Source: WJLY01 sp964562405
GTDB taxonomy: Bacteria; Joyebacterota; Joyebacteria; Joyebacterales; Joyebacteraceae
Direction: 5' to 3'
NCBI GenBank assembly: GCA_964562405.1
Contig: CAZLTC010000004.1
Coordinates: 7,375-71,374, forward strand
Length of the DNA: 64,000 nucleotides
Shown one piece after another: positions 24,637 through 34,205 of the stretch. The notes beneath the pieces were generated by a model. The model was given only the letters and a program-made list of their open reading frames with translations. It was not told where the DNA came from and searched no databases. Position 1 is the first letter of the stretch; every line of letters starts with the position of its first letter. Made by a program: the position numbers and the translations under genes.

Positions 24637-25519
24637 ACGGTCCTGATTCCCCATTCTTCTGGGGCGCATTCGCCTGCTACCTGGCGGGAACGGTCCTGGC
24701 GTCCGCTTACGCCGGGCTGCGACGGCCTCTTCTGCGAAGGTCCGTGTTCGCGCTGACCGCCGCAGGGTTCGTCCTGAATACCGTCGCCCTCGTGGTCCGG
24801 TCGAGCGCCTCCGGGCATCTGCCGGTGACGAACCTGTATGAATACCTCACGTTCTTCGCTTGGGCGATCGTCGCCGGATTCCTGCTCCTGTGGCGGCGCG
24901 AGGGGCTCTCGCTCCTGACCGTGTTCGCCGCGCCCGTCGCGTTCGCGATGATGGTCGTCGCTTCGCTCTTCCCGGCGCGCGTCGAGCAGCAGCTGATGCC
25001 GGCGCTGCAGAGCTACTGGCTCACGATACACGTGACTCTGGCCGTGCTCGGAGAGGCCGCCTTCGCCGTTGCCTTTGTGGCCGCCGTGCTCTATCTCATA
25101 GCCGGCNNNNNNNNNNNNNNNNNNNNNNNNNNNNNNNNNNNNNNNNNNNNNNNNNNNNNNNNNNNNNNNNNNNNNNNNNNNNNNNNNNNNNNNNNNNNNN
25201 NNNNNNACTCGGGGACCCGGCAACGTACGACGAGATAACCTACAAGGCCATCGGAGTGGGTTTCCCGCTCTTCACGATAGGGGCGCTCTTCGCCGGCGCC
25301 GTGTGGGCGCAGAGGGCGTGGGGGACGCCGTGGTCATGGGACCCGAAGGAGACCAGCTCTCTGGTGGTCTGGCTGGTGTATGCTATCTACCTGCACGCCA
25401 GGCTGGTCCGTGGCTGGCGCGGCAGGGGCGCTTCCGTGCTCTCGATCGTAGGGTTCGCTCTTACATTCGTCACGATCCTCGGAAGCAGGATCCTGGGCGG
25501 CCTGCATTCATACGGCTAG
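24633..25519 (+). CDS. ccsA: CcsA/ResC cytochrome c biogenesis protein (interrupted by assembly gap)
   Basis: A multi-helix haem-handling protein, the partner of ResB. GTG 24633 overlaps the resB stop. The part before the gap holds about five helices; the part after it carries the haem-binding WWD-type motif GTPWSWDPKETSS and the YLHAR segment, ending in LHSYG. The two halves are in different frames only because 100 N stand in for an unknown length; by comparison with the family about 15-20 residues are missing. A conserved His pair is expected but only partly visible. The gene is probably intact in the organism. Confidence 0.88.
25107..25206. other. Assembly gap of 100 N inside ccsA
   Basis: Exactly 100 undetermined bases, the usual placeholder for a scaffold join. 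The flanking sequence belongs to one gene (ccsA), so the join is credible, but its true length is unknown. Confidence 0.98.
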
Positions 25520-25529
25520 CGGAGACCGA

Positions 25530-25976
25530 TTGCGTCCTGAACTCGAGCGCAAGATCCTGGCGTGGGTGCCTGCCGCCGCATACATAGGCCTCATATTCGC
25601 GGTCTCGTCGATACCCGGCTCGCTCACTGGCAGGATACCGTTCCGGCTTTTCGACAAGTTCGCGCACACGGGCGAGTTCGCGGGGCTGGCGCTCTTCCTG
25701 ATGGTCGCGTTCAGGGGATCGCTGCCTAGAGCGAGCATGCGCCATGTGGCGCTTCTGGTCGTGGCCGTAGGGCTCGCGATCGGCGTGCTCGACGAGCTGT
25801 ACCAGCACCTGATCCCGGGGCGCGCGGTCGAATTCCTCGATTGGGTCGCCGACACGATCGGCGTCGTCGCGGGAACCACGGTAGCGCTCATCCACTACAG
25901 GAGGCGTCGCGGAATGTGGTCGGCAGACCGGCCGCTGCGATCCCGCGGCCGCAACAGACGGGTCAACAAAAGATGA
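25530..25976 (+). CDS. VanZ-family membrane protein
   Basis: A 148-residue protein with about four membrane helices and the VanZ-family pattern DKFAHTGEFAGLALFL and DELYQHLIPGRAVEFLDWVAD. The family is named after a teicoplanin-resistance accessory gene, but most members are uncharacterised envelope proteins. The basic C-terminal tail (RRRRGMWS to RVNKR) is cytoplasmic. TTG 25530 is preceded by GGAGA. The stop overlaps the ATG of hisS (ATGA), so it is part of the ccsA-vanZ-hisS-aspS run. Confidence 0.8.
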   Translation: MRPELERKILAWVPAAAYIGLIFAVSSIPGSLTGRIPFRLFDKFAHTGEFAGLALFLMVAFRGSLPRASMRHVALLVVAVGLAIGVLDELYQHLIPGRAVEFLDWVADTIGVVAGTTVALIHYRRRRGMWSADRPLRSRGRNRRVNKR

Positions 25977-27235
25977 GGTACAGGGCACCGAGAGGAACGA
26001 GAGACATACTCCCGGACGAGACCTGGAAGTGGCAGAGGGTCGAGCGCGTCTTCGCCGAGACCGCTGGCCGCTTCGGCTACAGGGAGATCCGACTGCCCGT
26101 GTTCGAGCAGACGGAGCTGTTCGCCCGCGGCATCGGTGACGCCACCGATATCGTCCGGAAGGAGATGTACACGTTCGAGGACCGCAAGGGTCGCAGCCTG
26201 ACGTTGAGGCCCGAGGGCACCGCCGGGGCCGTCCGAGCCTACATAGAACACAACCTGGGCGAGGGTGCCCGGGTCACCAAGCTCCGGTACTTCTGCCCGA
26301 TGTTTCGATACGAACGCCCGCAGGCCGGCCGGTATCGTCAGTTCTGGCAGTGGGGGCTCGAGGCCATAGGCTCGATGAGCCCGGGCGTCGACGCGGAGAT
26401 CATCCACTTCTGCGTGAGTCTTTTCGACTCGCTCGGCATCTCGGGAGCGGTGGCGAGGGTAAACAGCGCGGGATGTTCTGTTTGCACGCCCGCCTATAAC
26501 GACGTGTTGAGGGAACACCTCGGGGCCAGGTTGGACGAGTTCTGCGAGGACTGCCGCGTTCGCTACGAGCGCAACCCGAGGCGGATGTTCGACTGCAAGA
26601 ACGAGTCGTGCCTGGCGATCCTCGCTGGAGCGCCGTCGATCCTGGATTCGCTTTGCGACGACTGCCGGGCTCACTTCGACGGCGTGCTCGAGCTTCTGGG
26701 GAAGATGTCGGTGAGGTTCGAGGTTGACACCGGGATCGCACGGGGGCTCGATTACTACACGCGCACCGTGTTCGAGATACACCACGAGGGGCTCGGCGCG
26801 CAGAGCGCTCTTTGCGGCGGCGGCCGCTACGACAACCTCGTCGGGGAGTTGGGTGGAAGCGCGACTCCCGCGTGCGGCGTGTCCGGAGGCGTGGAGCGGC
26901 TCATGCTCGCCTACGAAAGTGAGGCCGGCGGGGCCGAGACCGAGCCGGGGCCCGACGTCTACGTCGTGTCTGTCGGAGACAAGGCGGCGGTCGAAGCGGC
27001 CGCCATGGCGGCGCGCTTGAGGGCGCGTCACTCCGTCGAGCTCGACCATCAGGGCAGGAGCTTGAAGGCTCAGATGAGGGAGGCGGGCAGACTCGGGGCG
27101 CGCCTCGCTGTGATCCTGGGCGAGAACGAACTCGATCGTGGCGTCGCCGCGCTCAAGGACATGGCGACCGGAGAGCAGTCCGAGACGCCGCTCGAAGGGA
27201 TATTCGACGCACTGGAGGAGCGACTGGCATCATGA
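25973..27235 (+). CDS. hisS: Histidyl-tRNA synthetase
   Basis: Charges tRNA-His. The 420-residue class II synthetase starts MRYRAPRGTRDILP (motif 1 region follows), motif 2 is RYFCPMFRYERPQAGRYRQF, and the histidine-specific ARGLDYYTRTVFEI and CGGGRYDNL boxes precede the anticodon-binding domain (about 325-420). Four Cys between residues about 165 and 230 (CSVC, CEDC, CKNESC, CDDC) form a zinc-ribbon-like insertion seen in a subset of bacterial HisRS. ATG 25973 overlaps the vanZ stop, and its own stop overlaps the aspS start. Confidence 0.96.
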   Translation: MRYRAPRGTRDILPDETWKWQRVERVFAETAGRFGYREIRLPVFEQTELFARGIGDATDIVRKEMYTFEDRKGRSLTLRPEGTAGAVRAYIEHNLGEGARVTKLRYFCPMFRYERPQAGRYRQFWQWGLEAIGSMSPGVDAEIIHFCVSLFDSLGISGAVARVNSAGCSVCTPAYNDVLREHLGARLDEFCEDCRVRYERNPRRMFDCKNESCLAILAGAPSILDSLCDDCRAHFDGVLELLGKMSVRFEVDTGIARGLDYYTRTVFEIHHEGLGAQSALCGGGRYDNLVGELGGSATPACGVSGGVERLMLAYESEAGGAETEPGPDVYVVSVGDKAAVEAAAMAARLRARHSVELDHQGRSLKAQMREAGRLGARLAVILGENELDRGVAALKDMATGEQSETPLEGIFDALEERLAS

Positions 27236-29037
27236 ATCTCGAAGCGATGGGGCCACTGAGGAGGACGCACGACTGCGGAGAGCTTCGCGGCGGCGACGCC
27301 GGGGCGGAGGTCGTGCTGATGGGTTGGGTGCACCGGAGGCGGAACCTGGGGGGGCTCTTCTTCATAGACCTCCGCGACCGACACGGGTTGAGCCAGATCG
27401 TGTTTCGGCCTGAGGACGGTGAATTGCTCGAGCGGGCGGGGGAGCTTGGCGCGGAGTACGTGATCGCGGTGCGCGGCCGCGTGGCCGCCAGGCCCGAGGG
27501 CACCGTGAACCCTGACCTTGCCACCGGCGAAATAGAGATCCACGCGGAAGAGCTCCGCGTGCTCAACACGTCCGAGACGCCTCCGTTCGTGCTCGAGGAC
27601 CCGGTGAAGGCCGGCGACGAGCTGAGGCTCGAGTACCGCTACCTCGACCTCAGACGCCCGCACATGCAGCGCCTGATGGAGGCGCGTCACAAAGCCGCCC
27701 AGACGACGAGGAACTATCTGACGTCGCGCGGCTTCATGGAGGTCGAAACACCGCTCCTGGCCAAGAAGACGCCCGAGGGAGCCCGGGACTTCATCGTCCC
27801 GTCCCGCGTGCATCCGGGTAAGGTGTTTGCGCTCCCGCAGTCGCCACAGCTGTACAAGCAGATACTGATGGTCGCCGGGTGCGACCGCTACTTCCAGATC
27901 GCACGGTGCCTCCGCGACGAGGACCTGCGTGCCGACCGCCAGCTCGAGCACACTCAGATCGACTTCGAGATGAGCTTCGTGACTGAGGATGACGTCTTCG
28001 AGGTGGCCGAGGGGCTCATCAAGGTGCTCTGGCGCGACGTGCGCGGCGAGGAGATCGAGACCCCGTTTCGGCGGCTGACGTACCGCGAGGCCGTAGACCG
28101 CTACGGAAGCGACAAGCCGGATCTCCGCTTCGGGATGGAGATCGTCGACCTCTCGGACCTTCTGTCGGCAACGGAGTTCAAGGTCTTCCGCTCCACGATC
28201 GACGGAGGCGGCGTCGTGCGATGCCTGAACGTCAAGGGCTGCGCGGGCTGGTCTCGAGGGGACATCGACAAGAAGGAGAAGCTGGCGAAGGAGTGGGGCG
28301 CCAAGGGGCTGGCGTGGGCCAAGGTGTTCGACGGCACTCTCGACGGCGGCATAAGCAAGTTCTTCTCGGAGGCCGAGACGAGCGCGATCATCGACAGGGC
28401 GTGCGCGTCCGACGGCGACCTCCTGCTCTTCGTCGCCGACAAGCGGAAGCTCGCGGGCGAGGTGCTTGGGAGGCTGCGACTCGATCTGCGCGACCATCTC
28501 GGTCTCGTCGAGCCCGGAAAGTTCGCGTTCGCGTGGGTCGTAGACTTCCCACTCTTTGCATGGAACGAGGACGCGGGCGCCTGGGAAGCGGAGCATCACA
28601 TGTTCACGATGCCGAAGGAGGAGCACCTGGACTACCTCGAGACCGACCCGGGCAAGGTCTTGGGCCGGCTGTACGACATGGTGATCAACGGCACCGAGGT
28701 GGCCTCCGGATCGATCCGAATACACAGGAGAGACATACAGGAGCGTGTGATGCAGGTCGTCGGCATCTCTCGTGACGACGCCGAGCGGCGGTTCGGCTTC
28801 CTGCTGAAGGCGTTCGACTACGGGGCGCCGCCGCACGGCGGGCTCGCGCCGGGGCTCGACAGGCTCGTGATGCTCCTTACTGAAGAGGACTCGATCCGGG
28901 ACACCATCGCGTTCCCGAAGACCTACCGGGCCACGTCGCTCATGGAGGGGTCGCCCTCGGAGGTAGAGCCGGAGGTCCTTGACGAGCTCGGGATCGCGTT
29001 CACGCGGACGGAAGACCCCGGCGATCCCGATACATGA
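27232..29037 (+). CDS. aspS: Aspartyl-tRNA synthetase, bacterial type
   Basis: Charges tRNA-Asp. The 601-residue protein has the N-terminal OB-fold anticodon domain (about 1-110), the class II core with motif 2 RCLRDEDLRADRQ and HTQIDFEMSF, the bacterial GAD insertion (about 295-415) and motif 3 GLAPGLDRLVMLL. In the OB fold, the position that separates discriminating from non-discriminating enzymes reads RRRNLGG (Leu, discriminating-like), while a second position reads RPEGTVN (Gly, as in non-discriminating enzymes). Specificity for tRNA-Asn is therefore unclear from sequence. ATG 27232 overlaps the hisS stop (ATGA). Confidence 0.96.
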   Translation: MNLEAMGPLRRTHDCGELRGGDAGAEVVLMGWVHRRRNLGGLFFIDLRDRHGLSQIVFRPEDGELLERAGELGAEYVIAVRGRVAARPEGTVNPDLATGEIEIHAEELRVLNTSETPPFVLEDPVKAGDELRLEYRYLDLRRPHMQRLMEARHKAAQTTRNYLTSRGFMEVETPLLAKKTPEGARDFIVPSRVHPGKVFALPQSPQLYKQILMVAGCDRYFQIARCLRDEDLRADRQLEHTQIDFEMSFVTEDDVFEVAEGLIKVLWRDVRGEEIETPFRRLTYREAVDRYGSDKPDLRFGMEIVDLSDLLSATEFKVFRSTIDGGGVVRCLNVKGCAGWSRGDIDKKEKLAKEWGAKGLAWAKVFDGTLDGGISKFFSEAETSAIIDRACASDGDLLLFVADKRKLAGEVLGRLRLDLRDHLGLVEPGKFAFAWVVDFPLFAWNEDAGAWEAEHHMFTMPKEEHLDYLETDPGKVLGRLYDMVINGTEVASGSIRIHRRDIQERVMQVVGISRDDAERRFGFLLKAFDYGAPPHGGLAPGLDRLVMLLTEEDSIRDTIAFPKTYRATSLMEGSPSEVEPEVLDELGIAFTRTEDPGDPDT

Positions 29038-29115
29038 TTCTAGGTCAATAATACCGCCGTGTGGCTATCTGTAGTAGAGAAGCCAAGCTAGGGCGGTCGC
29101 GGGCCCTGAACGGCC

Positions 29116-29145
29116 TTGACACCGGGCACGGCGCTCTGCTAGCTT
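29116..29145 (+). promoter_or_regulatory. Promoter of the small lipoprotein genes
   Basis: TTGACA (29116-29121), 18-base spacer, TAGCTT (29140-29145) with extended -10 TGC. About 90 bases before the lipoprotein start. Confidence 0.55.
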
Positions 29146-29236
29146 TGCAGGAACGGAGATGGATTCCACTGACGGGGTCGCCCCGGATGCGTCAAGGGCG
29201 ACGCCGGCTAGGTTTGCCGGAAGGGGGTGCCGGGCG

Positions 29237-29530
29237 ATGGCGCGTAAGACGATGCAGTTCTTCGCTTTCGCCGTGCTTCTTCTGTGTCTTGGGCTCGCTC
29301 TCGTGGGATGCGGCCCCAAGCCCCCGTGCGAGGGGGCGACTGTCACCCAGGTGCAGTCGGCGCAGGACGAGTGTGCGGCAGCGACGGATCAACTGAATTC
29401 TGCGAGGGACGATAGGGCGAAGCTCGAGGCCGACGTCGCTTCGACGAAGTCCGAGATCTCGCAGCTCGAGGGTAAGCCGGCCGATCTGGCCGACCAGCTC
29501 GAGGAACTGAAGAAGGGTAGCGGGCGCTAG
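29237..29530 (+). CDS. Small coiled-coil lipoprotein
   Basis: A 97-residue exported lipoprotein: a basic start (MARKTMQ), a hydrophobic helix and the lipobox LVGC with the lipidated Cys near residue 25. The mature part is a predicted coiled coil rich in Glu, Lys, Ala and Gln (about 40-92). Its build recalls Lpp-like or LysM-associated envelope spacers, but I do not recognise a family. GGAAGGGGG precedes the ATG. It is followed about 35 bases later by a second lipoprotein of similar design plus LysM domains, so the pair probably acts together in the envelope (inference). Confidence 0.75.
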   Translation: MARKTMQFFAFAVLLLCLGLALVGCGPKPPCEGATVTQVQSAQDECAAATDQLNSARDDRAKLEADVASTKSEISQLEGKPADLADQLEELKKGSGR

Positions 29531-29566
29531 CCGACCGCGAGTGAGCAGGAAAGGAGAGGGACCGAC

Positions 29567-30262
29567 ATGCTGTATAGAGCAATCGTCGTGCTGGTCCTCC
29601 TCGTTGCCCTCGCGTTCGCGTTCGGATGCGCTCCGGGGGTTGAGAGGACAGCAAGCCCGACGTCGGGTGATTTCTACACCGAGGAAGAGTTCCAGAAGCT
29701 CTCGAAGGACCAGAGAGAGGCGTACTGCACGCAGCTGCTGAAGGCCTACAGTGACGGCGAGGACTGCGTGGCGGAGGCTCGCGACGGGCTCCAGAAGGAG
29801 CAGACCGCGATGGCCGACCTCCAGTCTGAGCTGGACGGCCTGAAGCCTAAGCTCATGAACCTCAAGAGCGAGGTCGCGTCGCTCGAGAGCGAGATCGCCT
29901 ACTTCGAAGGTCTGCCGCGGGTCTACACCGTGGTGAAGGGCGACTTCCTGTACAAGATCTCAGAGATGGACGAGATCTACGCCGACCCGCTCAAGTGGAA
30001 GCGGATCTGGCGCGCGAACAGAGGCGCCATCGAGGGGTTCACCGACCCGAACCTGATCTATCCGGGGTGGGAACTCACCATCCCCAGGGATTGGCCGCAC
30101 ACGTACACGGTCAAGGAGGGCGAGAGCCTCTGGCAGATCGCCCGCTACTGGGAGATCTACGGCCACGGGAACATGTATCAGCGTATTCTCGAGGCCAACA
30201 GGGACCTGATCAAGGATCCCAACATGATTCAGCCGGGCTGGGTGCTTACCATCCCACGCTAG
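29567..30262 (+). CDS. Lipoprotein with coiled coil and two LysM domains
   Basis: A 231-residue lipoprotein with lipobox FAFGC near residue 21, an acidic segment, a coiled coil (about 68-118) and two LysM modules at about 122-172 (VYTVVKGDFLYKISEM) and 179-231 (TYTVKEGESLWQIARY, ending LTIPR). LysM binds N-acetylglucosamine-containing glycans, so the protein likely tethers the outer membrane to peptidoglycan or senses wall structure. No peptidase domain is attached. GGAAAGGAGAGG precedes the ATG. It ends at a strong terminator. Confidence 0.88.
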   Translation: MLYRAIVVLVLLVALAFAFGCAPGVERTASPTSGDFYTEEEFQKLSKDQREAYCTQLLKAYSDGEDCVAEARDGLQKEQTAMADLQSELDGLKPKLMNLKSEVASLESEIAYFEGLPRVYTVVKGDFLYKISEMDEIYADPLKWKRIWRANRGAIEGFTDPNLIYPGWELTIPRDWPHTYTVKEGESLWQIARYWEIYGHGNMYQRILEANRDLIKDPNMIQPGWVLTIPR

Positions 30263-30374
30263 GAGGCTCTGCTATACCGATCAACCGCGGGCCGAGCACG
30301 AGTGCGCCGCGGTGGATATCGGAAGGAGCGGCCCCTCACGGGGTGTCCGGCCCAAGCATTCGTACATGAGGAAG

Positions 30375-30421
30375 ATCGGGCTCTTGGCTCCGCGAAGTGA
30401 TGGCCAAGAGCCCGATTCTTG
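30375..30421 (+). terminator. Rho-independent terminator after the LysM lipoprotein
   Basis: A perfect 14-base-pair stem, ATCGGGCTCTTGGC (30375-30388) with GCCAAGAGCCCGAT (30403-30416), a 14-base loop, followed by TCTTG. Confidence 0.7.
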
Positions 30422-30437
30422 CTAGAGGCTCTGGTCG

Positions 30438-31412
30438 ATGAAACGCAAGATATCGGTCGAGGACATAGACTCGGTGCACCTCTACGGGAGGCGCGACTCA
30501 AACCTTCGCGTCCTGCAGGACTCCTTTGGTGCCCGCATAACCGCGCGAGGCGGCGAGATCACGATCGTCGGCGACGACGCGGAGGTCGAGCAGATAGCCG
30601 CCGTGCTCGACCAGATGGCCGGTCTCGTCCGGCGGGGGCGCACCGTCCGTAGAGAGGACGTGATCTACGCCGTCAGGATGGTGCAGGAGGGGCGCATCGA
30701 CGAGCTGGTGCGCCTGTACGACGGCGGTGCCAGGCTGACCGGTCTCAAGAGGCCCGTGGAGCCCAAGACGGTCGGCCAGAAGAAGTACGTGGACGCGATG
30801 GAGCACAACGACATCGTCGTCTCGATCGGCCCCGCGGGCACCGGCAAGACGTATCTCGCCGTCGCGATGGCCGTCGCTGCGCTTCGCCTGAAGTCGGTCG
30901 AGCGCATCGTTCTCGTGCGGCCGGCCGTCGAGGCCGGCGAGAGTCTCGGATACCTGCCCGGAGACTACCAGGAGAAGATCGCGCCCTACCTGAGACCCCT
31001 GTACGATGCGCTCCGCGACATGATGGACCCGGAGCGCGTGAAGAAGCTGACCGAGATCGGAACGATCGAGGTGATACCGCTCGCCTATATGCGCGGACGG
31101 ACGCTCAATGACGCGTTCGTGATCCTAGACGAGGCCCAGAACAGCACCATGCCACAGATGAAGATGTTCCTGACACGTCTGGGCTTCAACTCGAGGACCG
31201 TGATAACGGGCGACATCACCCAGATCGATCTTGCGAACCGCGAGATGTCCGGGCTCGTCCGCGTGCAGGACGTGCTCGCCGACATTGACGGGATCGAGTT
31301 CGTCTACCTGAACGAGAGCGACGTCGTCAGACACCGGCTAGTGCGCGAGATCGTGAAGGCCTTCGAGCGCTACGCCTCCGCGAAAGAGGCGGTTGCCCGG
31401 GAGGGTGAGTGA
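30438..31412 (+). CDS. ybeZ: PhoH-like ATPase (YbeZ)
   Basis: A cytoplasmic P-loop ATPase of the PhoH family that is thought to act with the RNase YbeY in rRNA maturation and quality control. The 324-residue protein has an N-terminal KH-like part (about 1-110), Walker A GPAGTGKTYLA near residue 133 and Walker B FVILDEAQN near 225, then TGDITQIDL. It starts the conserved run ybeZ-pgpH-ybeY-CNNM. It overlaps the next gene by one base (TGATG). Confidence 0.94.
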   Translation: MKRKISVEDIDSVHLYGRRDSNLRVLQDSFGARITARGGEITIVGDDAEVEQIAAVLDQMAGLVRRGRTVRREDVIYAVRMVQEGRIDELVRLYDGGARLTGLKRPVEPKTVGQKKYVDAMEHNDIVVSIGPAGTGKTYLAVAMAVAALRLKSVERIVLVRPAVEAGESLGYLPGDYQEKIAPYLRPLYDALRDMMDPERVKKLTEIGTIEVIPLAYMRGRTLNDAFVILDEAQNSTMPQMKMFLTRLGFNSRTVITGDITQIDLANREMSGLVRVQDVLADIDGIEFVYLNESDVVRHRLVREIVKAFERYASAKEAVAREGE

Positions 31413-33763
31413 TGGCCGCGTTTCTGAGACGCAAGCCCGACAGACCCGCCAGGAGCGAGCGGGTCCGGCTGGACGACGACCGGGCCGAGAGCCCGGCGAG
31501 CCAGGTCGTGCGCCGGTCGATCCTGTTCGGACTGCTCATAATCGCCGGGTTCCTACTGACGCTCGAGCTGCTCTTCCCGGGGCCGGCCCCCGGCACTGGC
31601 ATCGAGCTGCAGGAAGGACAGGTGGCGCGCGAGGAGATAGTGGCGCCGTTCGACTTCGACGTCCTGAAGACCCCCGCGGAGCTTACGGAGGAGCGCGAGT
31701 GGGAGGCCGGGCTCGTCTTCCCGGTCTTCGAATACGAGCCGGCCCGGCAGACGGAGGAGCGCAAGAAGTTCGGGGAATTCCTGACGCGAGTATACGGCAT
31801 CCGGAAGGGACCCGAATCCGAGCGCCAGAAGCTCGAGATGATGGGACAGCTGAGCATCGGGCTCTCCGATACCACGAGACTCGTCCTTCTCAACAACGAG
31901 CAGTCGGCGCGCGTCGAGGAACTCGCGCGGCAGATACTGCTTGCCCTCTCGGAGCGAGGCGTCTTCGCCCGCAAGAGCGTGCCCGACCTCGCCGGCGAGG
32001 ACAACGTGATGTTCCTCAAGGACGGCGAGGAGACGATGGTGACGGTCGGCGACTTCCTGGCGCTGCGCGACGTCCCCGAGGCCGTTCGCTCGGAGGCGGA
32101 CCGCATTCTCAAGGACGAGCGCCTCGCGAAGGCCGTCGTCGAGATCGTGGTCCCGTTCGTCGCGCAGAACGTCTTGTATCGCGCCGACGAGACGGAGCGC
32201 AGACGAGAGGCCGCGCGGAACTCCGTTCAGCAGCGGACGGATCGGGACGTTAAGGAGAACGAGGTCATCGTCCAGAAGGGCGAGCGGATCACGGCCGAGC
32301 ACCTGCGCATGATCTACTCGATGGACCGCAGGCAGAACGAGCTTCTGAGGTTGGAGGTCGGTCCCAAGCGCCTGCTTGCTCCGCTCGGGCGCCTCCTGCA
32401 GGCCCTGGCGCTCCTGGGGGCGCTCATACTCTACGTGTCCGACCGCCGCCCGAAGTTGCTGTACGACACCAGATTCCAGCTGATCTTCATGGCGCTAGTG
32501 GCGGTCGTGATGGTCGTGGCCTCAGCAAGGGTGGGCCTCGGCGAGGTGTCGCAGTACCTGGTTCCGATAGCGCTCCTGGCCATGCTGTCCTCGATGCTCA
32601 TCGATCTTGAGTTCGCAGTGGTCGCCACGACGTTCACGGTCCTTCTGACCGCGACGTACGCTGACCTGGGACTCCCGTTCGTCTTCGTCTCGGTCCTTGG
32701 GGGAGTGGTGGCCGCGCACTCGGTCCGGCGCGTCCGGCACCGGGAGGACTTCTACTGGTCCGGGATCCGCGTGGTCGCGACCTACGCGGCGACGATCGCG
32801 ATCGTCGACATGGCGCGGGCCGACGTCGGCATGGAGACCGTGATGCGCGCCGGATGGGGAGGCCTGAACGCGATCGTGTCGATGGGCATCGTCGTGGTCT
32901 CTCTTCCTCTGTTCGAACGCGGGTTCCGCGTGACGACCGACATCACGCTGCTCGAGCTGGGTGATATGAACAAGCCGCTGCTGCGCAAGATGGCGATGAC
33001 CGCGCCGGGCACCTATCACCACAGCATAATACTGGGCAATCTGGCCGAGGCCGCCGCGGAGGCGATCGAGGCCGACGGCCTGCTCGCGCGGGTCGGATCG
33101 TACTACCACGACATAGGGAAGCTCGTGACGCCGGGCTACTTCGTGGAGAACCAGCAGGGCCTTGACGCGGCCGACAGCAAGCACACCGGCGTGCGTCCGA
33201 AGGTGTCGAGCCTGGTCATCCGGTCTCACATCAGGGACGGCGTCGAGCTGGCGAAGAAGGAGGGTCTCCCGGCGCCCATCATCGACATCATCCGAGAGCA
33301 CCACGGCACGACCGTGATGGAGTTCTTCTACAACAAGGCCGTCGAGGAAGCCGAGAACCCCTCAGACGTGAGTGCCGACGACTACAGCTACTCCGGGCCG
33401 CGCCCGCGAAGCAAGGAGTCGGCTATCATCGCGCTTGCCGACACGATCGAGGCGCGGATACGGTCGATAGATGAACCTCTGAATCAGAAGAGGATAGAGG
33501 CCGAGGTCGACGAGCTCATCGAGAAGCGCTGGAGAGAGCACCAGCTCGACGATGCCGAGCTTACCCTGTCGGACCTTCGCCGCATTCGCGACGCGTTCTC
33601 GCGCGTCCTGGTGGGCATGTATCACCAGCGGGTCAAGTACCCGGATCAGGAGGCGGACCCCGCCGGAGCCGAGGATGAGGCGCCGGGGCCAGGCAAGGAG
33701 GCGTCCGGAGGCGGGACGCCGGACCCCGGAGGCAAGCGGACCGGGGGAGGCAATGACCGCTAG
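31412..33763 (+). CDS. pgpH: 7TM-HD phosphohydrolase (PgpH/YqfF-like, probable c-di-AMP phosphodiesterase)
   Basis: A 783-residue membrane protein. One N-terminal helix (about 30-52) leads to an extracellular 7TMR-HDED domain (about 55-310), then seven helices (about 315-500) and a cytoplasmic HD domain (about 520-690) with TYHHSIILGN, YYHDIGKLVTPGYF and REHHGT as metal ligands. Homologues (Listeria PgpH) hydrolyse cyclic di-AMP; no diadenylate cyclase is in this window. The C-terminal 40 residues are Pro- and Gly-rich and probably disordered. ATG 31412 overlaps the ybeZ stop, and its own 3' end overlaps ybeY by 11 bases. Confidence 0.92.
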   Translation: MAAFLRRKPDRPARSERVRLDDDRAESPASQVVRRSILFGLLIIAGFLLTLELLFPGPAPGTGIELQEGQVAREEIVAPFDFDVLKTPAELTEEREWEAGLVFPVFEYEPARQTEERKKFGEFLTRVYGIRKGPESERQKLEMMGQLSIGLSDTTRLVLLNNEQSARVEELARQILLALSERGVFARKSVPDLAGEDNVMFLKDGEETMVTVGDFLALRDVPEAVRSEADRILKDERLAKAVVEIVVPFVAQNVLYRADETERRREAARNSVQQRTDRDVKENEVIVQKGERITAEHLRMIYSMDRRQNELLRLEVGPKRLLAPLGRLLQALALLGALILYVSDRRPKLLYDTRFQLIFMALVAVVMVVASARVGLGEVSQYLVPIALLAMLSSMLIDLEFAVVATTFTVLLTATYADLGLPFVFVSVLGGVVAAHSVRRVRHREDFYWSGIRVVATYAATIAIVDMARADVGMETVMRAGWGGLNAIVSMGIVVVSLPLFERGFRVTTDITLLELGDMNKPLLRKMAMTAPGTYHHSIILGNLAEAAAEAIEADGLLARVGSYYHDIGKLVTPGYFVENQQGLDAADSKHTGVRPKVSSLVIRSHIRDGVELAKKEGLPAPIIDIIREHHGTTVMEFFYNKAVEEAENPSDVSADDYSYSGPRPRSKESAIIALADTIEARIRSIDEPLNQKRIEAEVDELIEKRWREHQLDDAELTLSDLRRIRDAFSRVLVGMYHQRVKYPDQEADPAGAEDEAPGPGKEASGGGTPDPGGKRTGGGNDR

Positions 33764-34205
33764 CATCACCGTCCGTGGCGGGGCCACGGTGAAGAAGACC
33801 CAGGTGCGCAGGCTGGTGCGCGCCGTTCTGGGCGACCACGGTCACTCCGGGAGCTGTGTTTCGGTCCTGTTCGTGACGGATGCCGACATCAGACGGCTCA
33901 ATCTCGAGTACAAGGGTAGGGACCGACCGACCGACGTTCTGGCGTTCGGGAACGATCGCTCCACCGTCGTGGCCGATGAGGCCGAGACCGTGCTGGGTGA
34001 CGTGGTCGTCTCGACGGACCGCGCCGCTGTACAGGCGCGGCGGTTCAGACGCGCGTTCGACAGAGAGATACTCAAGCTCACGGCGCACGGACTCCTCCAT
34101 CTCCTGGGATACGATCACGAGGGACGGGAGGAGAGGGCGGTGATGAGGCGGCTGGAGAACCGGTACGTGCGCGAAGTCTCTGGTGATGCAGGAGCCCTCC
34201 GCTGA
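33753..34205 (+). CDS. ybeY: Endoribonuclease YbeY
   Basis: A single-strand-specific, zinc-dependent RNase needed for 16S rRNA 3'-end maturation. The 150-residue product has the invariant metal motif H-G-L-L-H-L-L-G-Y-D-H (about residues 112-122) and the upstream DRPTDVLAF segment. GGGGGAGG sits just before ATG 33753, which lies inside the end of pgpH. Its stop overlaps the ATG of the CNNM gene (TGATG), so four genes are chained by overlaps. Confidence 0.95.
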   Translation: MTASITVRGGATVKKTQVRRLVRAVLGDHGHSGSCVSVLFVTDADIRRLNLEYKGRDRPTDVLAFGNDRSTVVADEAETVLGDVVVSTDRAAVQARRFRRAFDREILKLTAHGLLHLLGYDHEGREERAVMRRLENRYVREVSGDAGALR

